Source: Caldisericia bacterium
Lineage (GTDB): Bacteria > Caldisericota > Caldisericia > UBA6126
DNA: 44,721 bases
Assembly: GCA_028700655.1 (NCBI GenBank)
Contig: JAQVSG010000010.1
Coordinates: forward strand, 1 to 44,721
Reading direction: 5' to 3'
The notes below the pieces were generated by a model that searched no databases, was not told the origin of the DNA, and saw nothing but the letters and a program-made list of their open reading frames with translations. Below, in pieces: positions 25,865-34,739 of the stretch; position 1 is the stretch's first letter; each line of letters starts with the position of its first letter. The position numbers and the translations under genes were made by a program.

Positions 25865-27058
25865 CTACAGAAGAAAGGACTCTTTGATAAGAGGGTAGTT
25901 GCATTCAGTAGCAGAAAAATGGTTTTGAGAGTCTTTTGTAAGGATACCACTGTGGCTAGAAAAAACCATTTGAATGTCTGGATGTTGCTGAAGAAACACA
26001 GAAAAATTGTTTGCATATTCTACAGATTTCGTATGATTCCAATTTAAAAAAGAATAGAATGGTCGTATTCGTCCATTTTGAAACAAAACGCTGTCCCCCG
26101 TAAACAAGGCATTCTCATTTACAACATAGTTCATATGACCAGGGGTGTGCCCTGGCACCAAGAAAGAAGTAATAGAAACTGTTTCGATCGTAATTTTTTG
26201 CAAATCATCGAGCACCCTGAAAGAGTAGTGTTTGGTAAAACGTTTCCAATGACGATACGGAAGCCAAAAAAAGCGTTTTGATGAAAACTCTTGCGAAGAA
26301 ACATAAATAGTAGCATTTGAGAAAAGCTCTAATCCTCCACAATGATCTCTATCTATGTGAGTTAGGAACACAGATTGAATTTGTGAGGGAGAAATATGAT
26401 ATCGTTTTAACTCTTCTTGGACAATCCGTGGGTTTTTCCCCGTATCAATGGCAATGTAACTCTGATTGATCCGGTACAGAAATAGATTAACACAACGATC
26501 TTGTAGGGCCAAGCATTCATTTGAGATCCATCCCGAAGGAACAGGGTAAAAATATGACGCAGGAAAAGACTTTGGGATAGGTATAACAGAAGGAACACAA
26601 TTCTTGTAATAGATAAATCGCAATTGATGAAGTTCAATCAAGTTCTTTTCGTAACTACGAATGATAAACAAAACAACGATATACAAGGAAAGGAAGTAGA
26701 CAACACTTAAAAAGGAAAAAGTGAAGAGGATAAAAAAACCGCAAAACGTGAATACAATTCCTGAAAAGATAGGATGTCTAGCGATTCCGTAACAACCTTT
26801 TACGGGTAAAATATGGATCTGCTGTTGCTTTTCTTTTTTGCCGTACTCGCCACTGATCCATAAAAACAATCCTACCCATAAAAAAAGAATTCCGACACAA
26901 CACAAGACAACCATAAGCCACCCTGTGAACGTAAATAAGGGATCGGTTACAATATGAAGAAATGCCAAAATCCAACCCATGAAAAAAGAGTACAGCATAA
27001 AATACAATGCCATTCGCTTTTTAATATGCTGCTTCAATGTCTTAGAAAAGAGTTTCAT
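25865..27058 (-). CDS. ICMT/PEMT-like membrane domain fused to metallo-beta-lactamase fold
   Basis: Residues 1-170 of 397 hold about four to five membrane helices with KGCYGIARHPIFSGIVFTFCGFF and YEKNLIELHQLRFIYYKNCVP, the signature of the isoprenylcysteine/phospholipid methyltransferase (ICMT, PEMT, NnrU-like) fold. Residues about 195-390 are a metallo-beta-lactamase domain: FLTHIDRDHCGGL (HxDxDH variant), PGHTPGHMNYV, FTGDSVLF and SSHSG. The active site would face the cytoplasm or exterior depending on topology. A membrane lipid or prenyl compound is a reasonable substrate guess, but nothing in the sequence fixes it. The start is supported only by a weak GGAAG. Confidence 0.75.
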   Translation of the reverse strand: MKLFSKTLKQHIKKRMALYFMLYSFFMGWILAFLHIVTDPLFTFTGWLMVVLCCVGILFLWVGLFLWISGEYGKKEKQQQIHILPVKGCYGIARHPIFSGIVFTFCGFFILFTFSFLSVVYFLSLYIVVLFIIRSYEKNLIELHQLRFIYYKNCVPSVIPIPKSFPASYFYPVPSGWISNECLALQDRCVNLFLYRINQSYIAIDTGKNPRIVQEELKRYHISPSQIQSVFLTHIDRDHCGGLELFSNATIYVSSQEFSSKRFFWLPYRHWKRFTKHYSFRVLDDLQKITIETVSITSFLVPGHTPGHMNYVVNENALFTGDSVLFQNGRIRPFYSFLNWNHTKSVEYANNFSVFLQQHPDIQMVFSSHSGILTKDSQNHFSATECNYPLIKESFLL

Positions 27059-27105
27059 TATGGTAGTTTTACTTCCAAAGTATCCTCGTTTACAGAAGCG
27101 ATTCT

Positions 27106-27387
27106 TTATGCCTCCTCTGAGGATTCTTCAATATCTTGGGTTTCCATTACTTCATGCGCTGTCTTTTCTTGTCGAAGCTTGTTCTGGTAAGGTTTGCATA
27201 CCCAAAACTCATGCATAATCCAGCCCGTAATGATACCCCCCACGAACAAGATAAACATCATTAACACACGAGACATTTCAAAGGTCCATGCTAAAAAACG
27301 TATATTCACTACGGTTACATTCTGTACAATAAACACTACAATAACAGCAGATAATAGGATCCCAATAATTAGTTTTACATTTGCCAT
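27106..27387 (-). CDS. LapA/DUF1049 membrane protein
   Basis: This 93-residue protein has two membrane helices (IIGILLSAVIVVFIVQNVTVVNIRFL and VLMMFILFVGGIITGWIMHEF) and a charged cytoplasmic tail ending in EESSEEA. The VQN-xxVxIxFLxW motif between the helices is characteristic of the LapA/DUF1049 (YciS) family, associated with lipopolysaccharide assembly in Gram-negatives but also found in Gram-positives with unknown role. AGGAGG precedes ATG 27387. It follows the exported protein gene by about 85 nt and precedes the methyltransferase/MBL fusion by 47 nt. Confidence 0.85.
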   Translation of the reverse strand: MANVKLIIGILLSAVIVVFIVQNVTVVNIRFLAWTFEMSRVLMMFILFVGGIITGWIMHEFWVCKPYQNKLRQEKTAHEVMETQDIEESSEEA

Positions 27388-27471
27388 TGCATTTCCTCCT
27401 ATCTCAAAACGGTTTCAAACGTCGTAGTAGAAGTGTACCAAATTTTGAAATGAATCCCTACACGAAAACGA

Positions 27472-29208
27472 TTATCTTGCATAGTTGTCTGTAAAATCTT
27501 GGTGAATTTTCTCCACATCATACCCTTCTTTCCTCAAAAACTCAAGTTTATGACGGATTAAATTTTCAATCGATGGATTGCTTCGGTTGTATATGCTTTG
27601 GAGTAAATACTGTGTTTTGAGCAAATCTTTGTACGTTAAATCTTTGGTGTAATCATGATATTTAAAGTCTAAAGAACCATCTTTGGCAGGGACAACACAA
27701 TACCAAAGATCATGGTACCATCGATAATTTTCAGTACTATCTTTTCGGATCCAACGGGATTCTGTATCTTCAATCGCAGATAAAATTTGTTCTGCCGTAG
27801 TCAAGTATTCTTCATTATGGGTGGCAAGATACAATTCGAATAAATAGTTTATCTCTGATAATATGTGGTTTAATGAAGAATGGGTTGGTGTTTCGGGGTA
27901 GTCTTTATGATAGTAATCATAAAAAAAGAACCCTCTGGATGTTTCAATTTTTTGATCTTTTTTTGCTAAATCCACAAGATAATCCCCAATTTTTTTTCCA
28001 GTAAAAAGTGCTTCTGGCATTTGATAGTCGTTATAGGTTTTTAGCAAAAAGAAACCTGCATCAGTACAATAACGGGTATCAATGTAGTTTTTTGGAAATT
28101 GGTACAAATTCCATAAATACACACTGGCATGCCCCGAAGGCCAATTGCCGTATTTACTGGCGGCTTTTGCCACTGTATACACTGTATTGGCAAACATGTC
28201 ATAGAAAAATCGTTGGCTGGGATATTTCTGGTGTAGATTCATGAAACGACGTCCCTCCCAGCCAGCATAGGTATAATAATAATCATAGCGTTGATTGGAA
28301 GCACCAACATACTGATCTTCACTTGCAATATGAAATATACCGTCCTTGGTCACCTTTTTTCGCAGGGTGAAATCTGCGGATCGCATGTTTTCATAGGTTT
28401 CTTCGTTGGTTAAGTCCAACAACGAGCTTTTGCTGATAAAAAACCAGCTTTCGGCAGTTTGATACGATTCCAAAGTGAGAGCGGAGGTAATGGAAATAGA
28501 ATCTTTAGGAGACCAATCAACAACAGGTTGTGAGTTCATGCGCACAAGAGTTGTCAAGTCACTACATTCTGTGGGAGCTTTTTGATATACACTGGGAGCA
28601 CCTGCAAGAATACTGTCTAAATAAAATGACTCTTTCTTGGTTTCAATATAATACAAACTAGGTGGAAGAATATTCATGCCCGATGACAATGCATAAGAAA
28701 TGAATTCTGAATCTGGCACCACACTCTCATGAGGACGTTCTTCTGTGTTGTATTGCAGCGACCAGACTTTTGCACTTTCAGAAAAAACGGTGTCTGCTTG
28801 GAGGGTACATTGAATGGGTTGAGAAACACTTTGAACACTGAACAGTCGAACCAACACGAACAAGTCGCCATTTCGAAAGGTTCGAACAATGGTATTGGCA
28901 CTCACAGGAATTGATTCATTGGGTACATGCAGCTCCATTTGAATACTGGTTTCTTCAATAACACCCTTTTCTTCATTGGGTATAATAGAATCTTTCACCA
29001 GGGAAATATGAGAACACCGATAATCGGTAGGAAAAAAAACAGAGAGAGAAGGAGATGCATTGGAATCTCCATCGATCACAATTTGACTTTTCTCATTGTC
29101 GTAATAAATACCCTTGGGTGTTGGTTTTGCATAGGGATAAAAGAAGCCAACTACTAGAACGCTTACAATACAAAATATTATTATATTTGGGATCCACGTT
29201 TTGAACAT
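27472..29208 (-). CDS. Exported protein with C-terminal alpha-helical barrel-like domain
   Basis: This 578-residue protein starts with an uncleaved-looking signal anchor (WIPNIIIFCIVSVLVVGFFYPYA). The first half is beta-rich without recognised motifs. The C-terminal 250 residues are helical (NLHQKYPSQRFFYDMFANTVYT, HSSLNHILSEINYLFELYLATHNEEYL), reminiscent of (alpha/alpha) toroids such as glucuronyl C5-epimerases. The start ATG 29208 has GGAGAAAGAAG upstream and lies 28 nt inside the end of the preceding dciA-like gene, implying coupling. A polysaccharide-modifying role is a guess from fold resemblance only. Confidence 0.55.
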   Translation of the reverse strand: MFKTWIPNIIIFCIVSVLVVGFFYPYAKPTPKGIYYDNEKSQIVIDGDSNASPSLSVFFPTDYRCSHISLVKDSIIPNEEKGVIEETSIQMELHVPNESIPVSANTIVRTFRNGDLFVLVRLFSVQSVSQPIQCTLQADTVFSESAKVWSLQYNTEERPHESVVPDSEFISYALSSGMNILPPSLYYIETKKESFYLDSILAGAPSVYQKAPTECSDLTTLVRMNSQPVVDWSPKDSISITSALTLESYQTAESWFFISKSSLLDLTNEETYENMRSADFTLRKKVTKDGIFHIASEDQYVGASNQRYDYYYTYAGWEGRRFMNLHQKYPSQRFFYDMFANTVYTVAKAASKYGNWPSGHASVYLWNLYQFPKNYIDTRYCTDAGFFLLKTYNDYQMPEALFTGKKIGDYLVDLAKKDQKIETSRGFFFYDYYHKDYPETPTHSSLNHILSEINYLFELYLATHNEEYLTTAEQILSAIEDTESRWIRKDSTENYRWYHDLWYCVVPAKDGSLDFKYHDYTKDLTYKDLLKTQYLLQSIYNRSNPSIENLIRHKLEFLRKEGYDVEKIHQDFTDNYAR

Positions 29209-29639
29209 TCTTCTTTCTCCTTGTATGCAACCAGCATAGATCGCACTTGTTTTTGATAACATTCTGGGGCTTGGCTTACGATCTTCTCAATCCACTCTTT
29301 CTGTTCTGAAGTCAGTGGCTTTTTTCGTTTTTTAGGTTGTACTTGTTTTACATTTCCTACCACAAATCGAATCTCTTTGACCATATCTTGTTGCAATGTG
29401 CGATTGATTTTCTCGATCATCTCTTCTTTCATTTGGTGTAGCTCTGTAACATAGATAGAATTTTTGCATGCAATCGTAAGGAGACCTGTCCTAAAACCAA
29501 GAATTTTGGTGGATCGAGCCAGCATTTTTCCTACAGCTTGTGGGTACGCATTATGGATGAAAGAACTCTCAATAATATTTTTTCGATCGTATTTTCGTCG
29601 TGAAAAAAAGGAGTGAAGAGATTGGTTAATTTTCTCCAT
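29181..29639 (-). CDS. dciA: DciA-like DUF721 protein
   Basis: This 152-residue protein resembles DUF721: a helical N-terminus, then the KH-like core AVGKMLARSTKILGFRTGLLTIACKNSIYVTELHQMKEEMIEKINRTL with IRFVVGNVK. The family includes DciA, the helicase operator that helps load DnaB in bacteria without DnaC/DnaI. Its place directly after recF is a usual one. I chose ATG 29639; the GTG at 29645 is equally close to the upstream GGAAG. The start lies inside the end of recF. A lysine-rich insert (KRKKPLTSEQKEW) follows the core. Confidence 0.75.
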   Translation of the reverse strand: MEKINQSLHSFFSRRKYDRKNIIESSFIHNAYPQAVGKMLARSTKILGFRTGLLTIACKNSIYVTELHQMKEEMIEKINRTLQQDMVKEIRFVVGNVKQVQPKKRKKPLTSEQKEWIEKIVSQAPECYQKQVRSMLVAYKEKEECSKRGSQI

Positions 29640-30693
29640 ATACACTTCCGTCTCGTACTTCTAACAATCGTCCAGAATCCTTTACACAACTCGGTTGCAA
29701 AGAAGTTAAAAACAATTGTGCTTTCGGTCGAATAAACTCAAACAATGTTTGAAAATTATCCGCGTCAAGTTCGGATTGAAAATCGTCCAACAAAACAACA
29801 GGAACATTTTTTGTTTCTTGTTCTAAAAAATGAAACTCACACAATTTGAGCACAAAGGATACAATTTTTTGCTCTCCTTCAGAACCATAAATACGCAATG
29901 ATTTTGTATTTCGTTTCATACTAATCCGGTCTAGGTGAGCACCAATCAGTGATGTACCACGAGCAATCTCTTGCTCTTCCAAGAGCTTCCTATTCACATC
30001 CAATTGGGAAGGAGAATAGACAATACGTATTTCCTGTAAAATAGGAAACTGTAGTCGATCACACACAGAAATAAACACATTCTGCATTTTTTCAATCGTT
30101 TTTTGTCTTTCTTTTTGAATGACCGTCGATACATGAAGAAGGGTATGTGTTAATGTGTCGTAAAGCTTTCTATCTTGGCTTTCACGAAGACCTTTTTTTA
30201 GTAAACAGTTTCTCGACTTATAAGTCAGAGCATACCGATTTAAAATAGAGAGATAGGGAGGATTTTCTTTCGCATGAATCCGATCGATAAATTTTCTCCG
30301 ATACTCTGGTCCCCCTTTCACAAGTTCTGGGGTACTGGGCGTCATTAACACAACATAACAAGTACCGAACAAATCCACAATTCGCTGGTTTTCCATTCCA
30401 TTTACGGTAATTTTCTTTTTCCCGTTTTTTTCCCATGAAATGGCAACTGTTTTGTCTGCACCATGGGTGAAGATATCTACTTCAGTACGTAGAAAAGAGG
30501 CCCCATAATTGAGCAAATGGAGATCTTGGCGAGTCCGAAAACCGTTTCCTTGCAGAGAAAAATAGAGAGCTTCCAGAAAATTCGTTTTCCCCGCTCCATT
30601 TTTCCCAACAATCACATTCACATTTCGAGAAAAAGAGCATGCAATCTGTTCAAAACTTCGAAAATTTGTTGCCTGCAAGTGGTCAACAAACAT
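29626..30693 (-). CDS. recF: DNA replication/repair protein RecF
   Basis: This 355-residue SMC-like ATPase loads RecA at single-strand gaps with RecO and RecR. The start FVDHLQATNFRSFEQI and the Walker A GKNGAGKTNFLEALYF are typical. The signature region GSEGEQKIVSFVLKLCEFHFL and Walker B VVLLDDFQSELD are conserved in position. Two deviations from common RecF are 'SEGEQK' for the usual SQGQQR and 'FQSELD' for VLSELD. Its ATG overlaps the dnaN stop by one base (TAATG), the classical dnaN-recF coupling. No dnaA or gyrB is adjacent. Confidence 0.93.
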   Translation of the reverse strand: MFVDHLQATNFRSFEQIACSFSRNVNVIVGKNGAGKTNFLEALYFSLQGNGFRTRQDLHLLNYGASFLRTEVDIFTHGADKTVAISWEKNGKKKITVNGMENQRIVDLFGTCYVVLMTPSTPELVKGGPEYRRKFIDRIHAKENPPYLSILNRYALTYKSRNCLLKKGLRESQDRKLYDTLTHTLLHVSTVIQKERQKTIEKMQNVFISVCDRLQFPILQEIRIVYSPSQLDVNRKLLEEQEIARGTSLIGAHLDRISMKRNTKSLRIYGSEGEQKIVSFVLKLCEFHFLEQETKNVPVVLLDDFQSELDADNFQTLFEFIRPKAQLFLTSLQPSCVKDSGRLLEVRDGSVYGEN

Positions 30694-31802
30694 TATTTCA
30701 TCCGAATTGTCACCAGAACGTACAAGTAATTATCAGAATCAGGTTCTTTGATAACCAGAGGATGGATAGAGCCTTGCAGGTTGTACTCTACAAGACTGGT
30801 TTCTACTCCCTCAACACCTTCGATCATATACCGGGCATCAAAGAGGACTTCGCACGCTTCACCACTGCGATTCATAAACTCAACAGGGACTTCTTCTTCT
30901 CCAGATCCAACTTCAGGATCGCTTGCGACCAACATAATGGAGTTCTCCTTCAGTTTCATACTAATGCGGCCCGTATTGGTACGAACAACCAGGTATAATC
31001 TTTGCAGGGCGTGGAGGAGTTTTTCGCGGTTTACAATAAAGCGGTATGCCGATTCTTTAGGTATGACTTTTGTATAGTCAGGAAAAGTTGAATCCACAAG
31101 TCTCGAAACTAGCGTTTGATTTTCAAATGTGAACTTTATCTCGCGTTCTGCAACAACCATGGTCATTTTGTCTGTGCTTGCTTTCATCGAAATACGAGAT
31201 AAGATTTTAAAAACTTTGGGAAGTGCTAAAACACGAATTGTGTTATAGTCTTTCTCTTCTATGGTTTTTGCAACCACCAATCTTTGTGCATCGGAAGCAA
31301 TCATCCGAAGTTCGTTGCCATCAGACTGCAAAGGAATGCAATGTAAATTAAGATTCCCTTCCACCTTCTGGGAAACAGCAGGAGACACTTTGTTGTACAA
31401 AGAAATTAAATGGCTACTAGAAACTTCGTAGGAAGAACCTGACACCTCCGGCAAAGTAGGGAATTCTTCCGGATTGATACAGTGAATCGAAAAATGGTTT
31501 GTTTGACCAAATATGGTAAGATGCAAATCCTGAAACTCGAGTTTGATAAACTCTTCTTCCATATTTTTTACAATATCGGTCAGCAATTTTGCGGGGATCG
31601 CAACTGTTACATCCCCATCTGCTTCGCACTCCAGATGACTGGTGAAACCAATCTCTAAATCGGAGGCGGTGATGGTAATGATTTGATTCGCCACGGAGAA
31701 ATGAAAACAGTTCAACACAGGTACTAAAGAGCTAGAAGGAATTACAGTAATCATCTCTTGCAAAATGGTACTAAGGTCATTTTTCTTACATTGTACTATC
31801 AT
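30693..31802 (-). CDS. dnaN: DNA polymerase III beta subunit (sliding clamp)
   Basis: This 369-residue clamp matches the family length. Conserved segments include VPVLNCFHFSV, ITASDLEIGFTSHLEC, AIPAKLLTDIVKNM, MIASDAQRLVVAKT, VDSTFPDYTKVIPK and the end VEYNLQGSIHPLVIKEPDSDNYLYVLVTIRM. The usual C-terminal 'MPMR' reads VTIRMK. I chose ATG 31802 with AGAGG upstream; the ORF-track start at 31865 extends into the preceding gene. It begins 14 nt after the stop of the beta-propeller gene, so it is apparently expressed from the same long transcript, or from a promoter hidden in that gene. Confidence 0.95.
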   Translation of the reverse strand: MIVQCKKNDLSTILQEMITVIPSSSLVPVLNCFHFSVANQIITITASDLEIGFTSHLECEADGDVTVAIPAKLLTDIVKNMEEEFIKLEFQDLHLTIFGQTNHFSIHCINPEEFPTLPEVSGSSYEVSSSHLISLYNKVSPAVSQKVEGNLNLHCIPLQSDGNELRMIASDAQRLVVAKTIEEKDYNTIRVLALPKVFKILSRISMKASTDKMTMVVAEREIKFTFENQTLVSRLVDSTFPDYTKVIPKESAYRFIVNREKLLHALQRLYLVVRTNTGRISMKLKENSIMLVASDPEVGSGEEEVPVEFMNRSGEACEVLFDARYMIEGVEGVETSLVEYNLQGSIHPLVIKEPDSDNYLYVLVTIRMK

Positions 31803-31816
31803 TTTATATACCTCTT

Positions 31817-34528
31817 TTAGGTGAAATGGAAATAGAGAAAGATTGTTTGCGTACCGCCATCCCATTCTATTGTAGCACCTAAAGGTTCTGTGACAAATCG
31901 GAGCGGTACCATCGTGCGATTGTTCAAAATGAATGGAGCAGCATCAATCTTAGCCATTTTACCATTTACAAAAATTTCTCTTTTCCCTATCCATAATACT
32001 ACTTCGTTTTGTTTATACAAAACTTGAATCCTTTTTTCTTGGGGATCCCATTGAACAGATCCACCTACTATTTCACTCACGAAGCGAAGGGGAACATATG
32101 TTCTTTGTGATTGTAGAATAGGAGGTGCTTCCAGCTCCCAAGGCCACAGATAATCATTTACATACACATGTTGGTTTTGTATTTGCAATCGAATCGTATA
32201 GGATTCTGAAATACAGCTCACTTCAATTGATCTTTCTTGTACAGATTGGTCGGTGGCAATGGCTCGAAATTGTAGTTGACTTATACCGGCAGGCACTCCA
32301 ACCAAGGTTGAAAAGAGCCCATCTGAAGAAAGAGAAATCGGTTGATTTTGAACATAAAGTTTTGCTTTCGGATCGGCTTTGCCTTGTATTTCAAAAACGG
32401 GATGAAAGACAGTAATATTAGCATCCTTGTATAGTTGCAGTGAAGAGGGTCGAGGGATCAGTGACAGTTCGTTGGAAAAATCACTATGAGCCCCTTCTTT
32501 TGTCACTGCCTTCAGGGTGTAGTAATACAATACTCCATTGCTAACAGTATCGTCCACATACATTTCCTCTTGTCCAGGTAGGGAAGCAATTCGAACCATT
32601 TCATCACCAGACACTGTGGATCGATATACATCCAGGGACCAAATCCCAGGATATTTTTTCCAATACAAAACAGATCTAGTATCGGATCCATAAATTTTTT
32701 CAAGAGTCGGAGGTTGCAGAAAAGAAGAATCTCCTTTTAAGGTTTTCATAGATACGGGGATGTGAATCGATTTTGGTTCCATTCCAGATCCCGAGCATAA
32801 CAATATCAATTCCGCCTGATATTCCCCAGGAGGAACTTGGGTACCATCTGCTTGTATTGTTAATACTGCCGAACCCTGAGGAGCAATGCTGCCCGAAGTG
32901 GGCTCGTAATCCAACCATATAGGGGTAAGATCCTGAGAAGGTATACCGGTCACCATATTCGAGTTGGTGCTCTCATTGCCGTAAGTATCAAAAGCCCTTA
33001 CGATATATCTGTATTTTACACCATTTTCCAAAGGTGCATCTTCGTAATAATGAACAATACCGACAGTATCGATAAAAGAAAACTCCATCTCAAATTCTTT
33101 TTTTCGGTAGATATGAAATCCTGCTAAATCTGGTTTGGGTTGTTCTATATCCCAACTCAAAATGAATTTCTGGTGGCCTGGATAGCCTTTCAATCTTGCA
33201 GGAGCAAAGGGTGGAATCACATTTTCGCCGACGCGGCAGAATGCAATCATATCTCCACTATTGTCTTCTACGTACAAAAAACCTTGCGCCATTACGAGAG
33301 GGGAGTTAATAGGAAACGACAAGGAATGCAACCAAATATCCGATCCATTGTTTCGATCAAAACAATAAATAGTCCCATCGTTTCCACCAAAATAGACAGT
33401 ATTCCATGCCACAATGGGTGGTATCAGAATGGTTGTTCCTACATTTTTTTCCCATTTTTTTTGCCCAGACAAGCGGTGCAAAGCAATCGCTTTCCCAGTC
33501 CCTGTAGAAAAGAAGACGTATTGTTCATCGACAGCGATAGAGGCTGTAATATAATCTTCTATGGGGTATTTCCATATCTCGTTTCCATCCAGAGAAAAAC
33601 AAACAACAGTACTCTGGAGATTGTTTTCATCAGTGGAGCAATAGTAAAGATTGTGTGCAAAGAATACGGCGGGTCCTGGAATAGGGTGGTCGGTGGTCAT
33701 AGAGTATACTTCGCTGCCCGTTCGGCAATGGGCTATCCAAAGGTTTGTATGATTCAAAACAGCCGCCAAAATTCCTTCATCGGTGGCAATAAAATCACAT
33801 TTCCCCTGACGATACCAAAGTTCACGTCCTGTAATAAGATCCAAACAGATCAGTTTCGATTGTGTACCAATAAACAACAAACCTTCCCATGCCGCAATAC
33901 CATACAAATTGGGTACAAAATAAGGTTTTGTCCAAATGACTTGCTTGGCAATTCGATCAAACAAAACAAGGTTCTGATTTGTAGCCACAATTAGATATCT
34001 TGTATAAAGATGAACGGAATATATGGCATCGCCTATGTGGTAAGAGTCTTGTTTGACGCCAGTTCTACTGTGAATATGATGGATTCTGCCATCCTCGGAG
34101 GGTAGGTATAGGTTGGTACCAGATAAAACAGGAGGTAACACGGCCTTGCTATAAGTGGATCGCCATTTCTGTTCAAAAGGGGGAGACGTTGATTCTATCT
34201 TGTTGTATCCTGTTCTTGCATAATCATACTGAGGAGTTACCCATGGAGAGCCAACTTCCTCAGAAGACACGCCGTCCGTTTCAAGAAAACTATTGTTTTG
34301 GCTTGGATTGGGTACTGCTTCTTTAACGACAGCAAATTGTAAAGGCTGTGTCGTTTGATTTGTAATTAACACTGCTTTGGTATCTCTCTGAGTAGAAGTT
34401 TGAGAGAAGGAAACAGACGAAGGCTCAACAGTGATATTGGCACTCCCCTGTACGGAATAAAAAAGAAATTGAGACTCCGATATCAGCAGACAAAGTAGTA
34501 CAACCAAGCAAAACCGAATTGTTTTCAT
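31817..34528 (-). CDS. Exported beta-propeller/Fn3 protein with copper-amine-oxidase stalk domain
   Basis: This 903-residue protein has a signal peptide (IRFCLVVLLCLLISESQFLFYS) and a PQQ-type beta-propeller at about 95-440 (SPWVTPQYDYARTGYN, TGRELWYRQG, LSGQKKWEKNV, NNGSDIWLHS). Fibronectin-III-like domains follow (WDIEQPKPDLAGFHIYRKK; LYWKKYPGIWSLDVYRST), then an Ig-like domain and a C-terminal copper-amine-oxidase N-terminal ('stalk') domain with two copies of RTYVPLRFVSE/RTMVPLRFVTE. The propeller motif is structural here; no haem-binding CxxCH is present. The start overlaps the preceding small membrane gene by ATGA. Position in the respiratory operon suggests an extracytoplasmic partner, but a wall-associated role is equally possible. 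Confidence 0.8.
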   Translation of the reverse strand: MKTIRFCLVVLLCLLISESQFLFYSVQGSANITVEPSSVSFSQTSTQRDTKAVLITNQTTQPLQFAVVKEAVPNPSQNNSFLETDGVSSEEVGSPWVTPQYDYARTGYNKIESTSPPFEQKWRSTYSKAVLPPVLSGTNLYLPSEDGRIHHIHSRTGVKQDSYHIGDAIYSVHLYTRYLIVATNQNLVLFDRIAKQVIWTKPYFVPNLYGIAAWEGLLFIGTQSKLICLDLITGRELWYRQGKCDFIATDEGILAAVLNHTNLWIAHCRTGSEVYSMTTDHPIPGPAVFFAHNLYYCSTDENNLQSTVVCFSLDGNEIWKYPIEDYITASIAVDEQYVFFSTGTGKAIALHRLSGQKKWEKNVGTTILIPPIVAWNTVYFGGNDGTIYCFDRNNGSDIWLHSLSFPINSPLVMAQGFLYVEDNSGDMIAFCRVGENVIPPFAPARLKGYPGHQKFILSWDIEQPKPDLAGFHIYRKKEFEMEFSFIDTVGIVHYYEDAPLENGVKYRYIVRAFDTYGNESTNSNMVTGIPSQDLTPIWLDYEPTSGSIAPQGSAVLTIQADGTQVPPGEYQAELILLCSGSGMEPKSIHIPVSMKTLKGDSSFLQPPTLEKIYGSDTRSVLYWKKYPGIWSLDVYRSTVSGDEMVRIASLPGQEEMYVDDTVSNGVLYYYTLKAVTKEGAHSDFSNELSLIPRPSSLQLYKDANITVFHPVFEIQGKADPKAKLYVQNQPISLSSDGLFSTLVGVPAGISQLQFRAIATDQSVQERSIEVSCISESYTIRLQIQNQHVYVNDYLWPWELEAPPILQSQRTYVPLRFVSEIVGGSVQWDPQEKRIQVLYKQNEVVLWIGKREIFVNGKMAKIDAAPFILNNRTMVPLRFVTEPLGATIEWDGGTQTIFLYFHFT

Positions 34529-34737
34529 GTGGATGATTTTTTTCCAGCCTCCAACCATTTTAATTTTGTTTCAACCGTTAATACGATACCAAATAAAATG
34601 AGAATGCTCCCTGCACAGATCACAAGCATCTTCTGCTCACCAGCTAGGTGGTAAAAGGAGCACAGCCCCAACAAAACTACAATGACAAAAAGTATAATGA
34701 ATGACAAAGCTGTAAGTATATTTTCACTTTTTTTCAT
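34525..34737 (-). CDS. Small two-helix membrane protein
   Basis: This 70-residue protein has two hydrophobic helices (ILTALSFIILFVIVVLLGLCSFY and MLVICAGSILILFGIVLTVET) and a short basic tail. GGAGGATTAAGT precedes ATG 34737. It starts 2 nt after the stop of the 97-residue membrane protein and overlaps the next gene by 4 nt. I recognise no family. Tight coupling to the cytochrome b gene suggests a small accessory subunit of the complex. Confidence 0.7.
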   Translation of the reverse strand: MKKSENILTALSFIILFVIVVLLGLCSFYHLAGEQKMLVICAGSILILFGIVLTVETKLKWLEAGKKSST

Positions 34738-34739
34738 AC

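Noticed and set aside
30693-31802. Replication origin next to dnaN-recF
   Set aside because: No dnaA, no intergenic space and no cluster of DnaA boxes. The only perfect TTATCCACA noticed (43331-43339) lies in a pilin gene.
33140-33994. Long plus-strand ORF of 284 codons
   Set aside because: It lies antisense to the beta-propeller gene, has low-complexity, cysteine-rich translation and no ribosome binding site; the minus-strand gene has clear domains.
31817-34528. Quinoprotein dehydrogenase or copper amine oxidase activity
   Set aside because: The propeller repeats are PQQ-like in sequence but no cofactor or haem ligands are evident, and the copper-amine-oxidase part is only the non-catalytic N-terminal domain.
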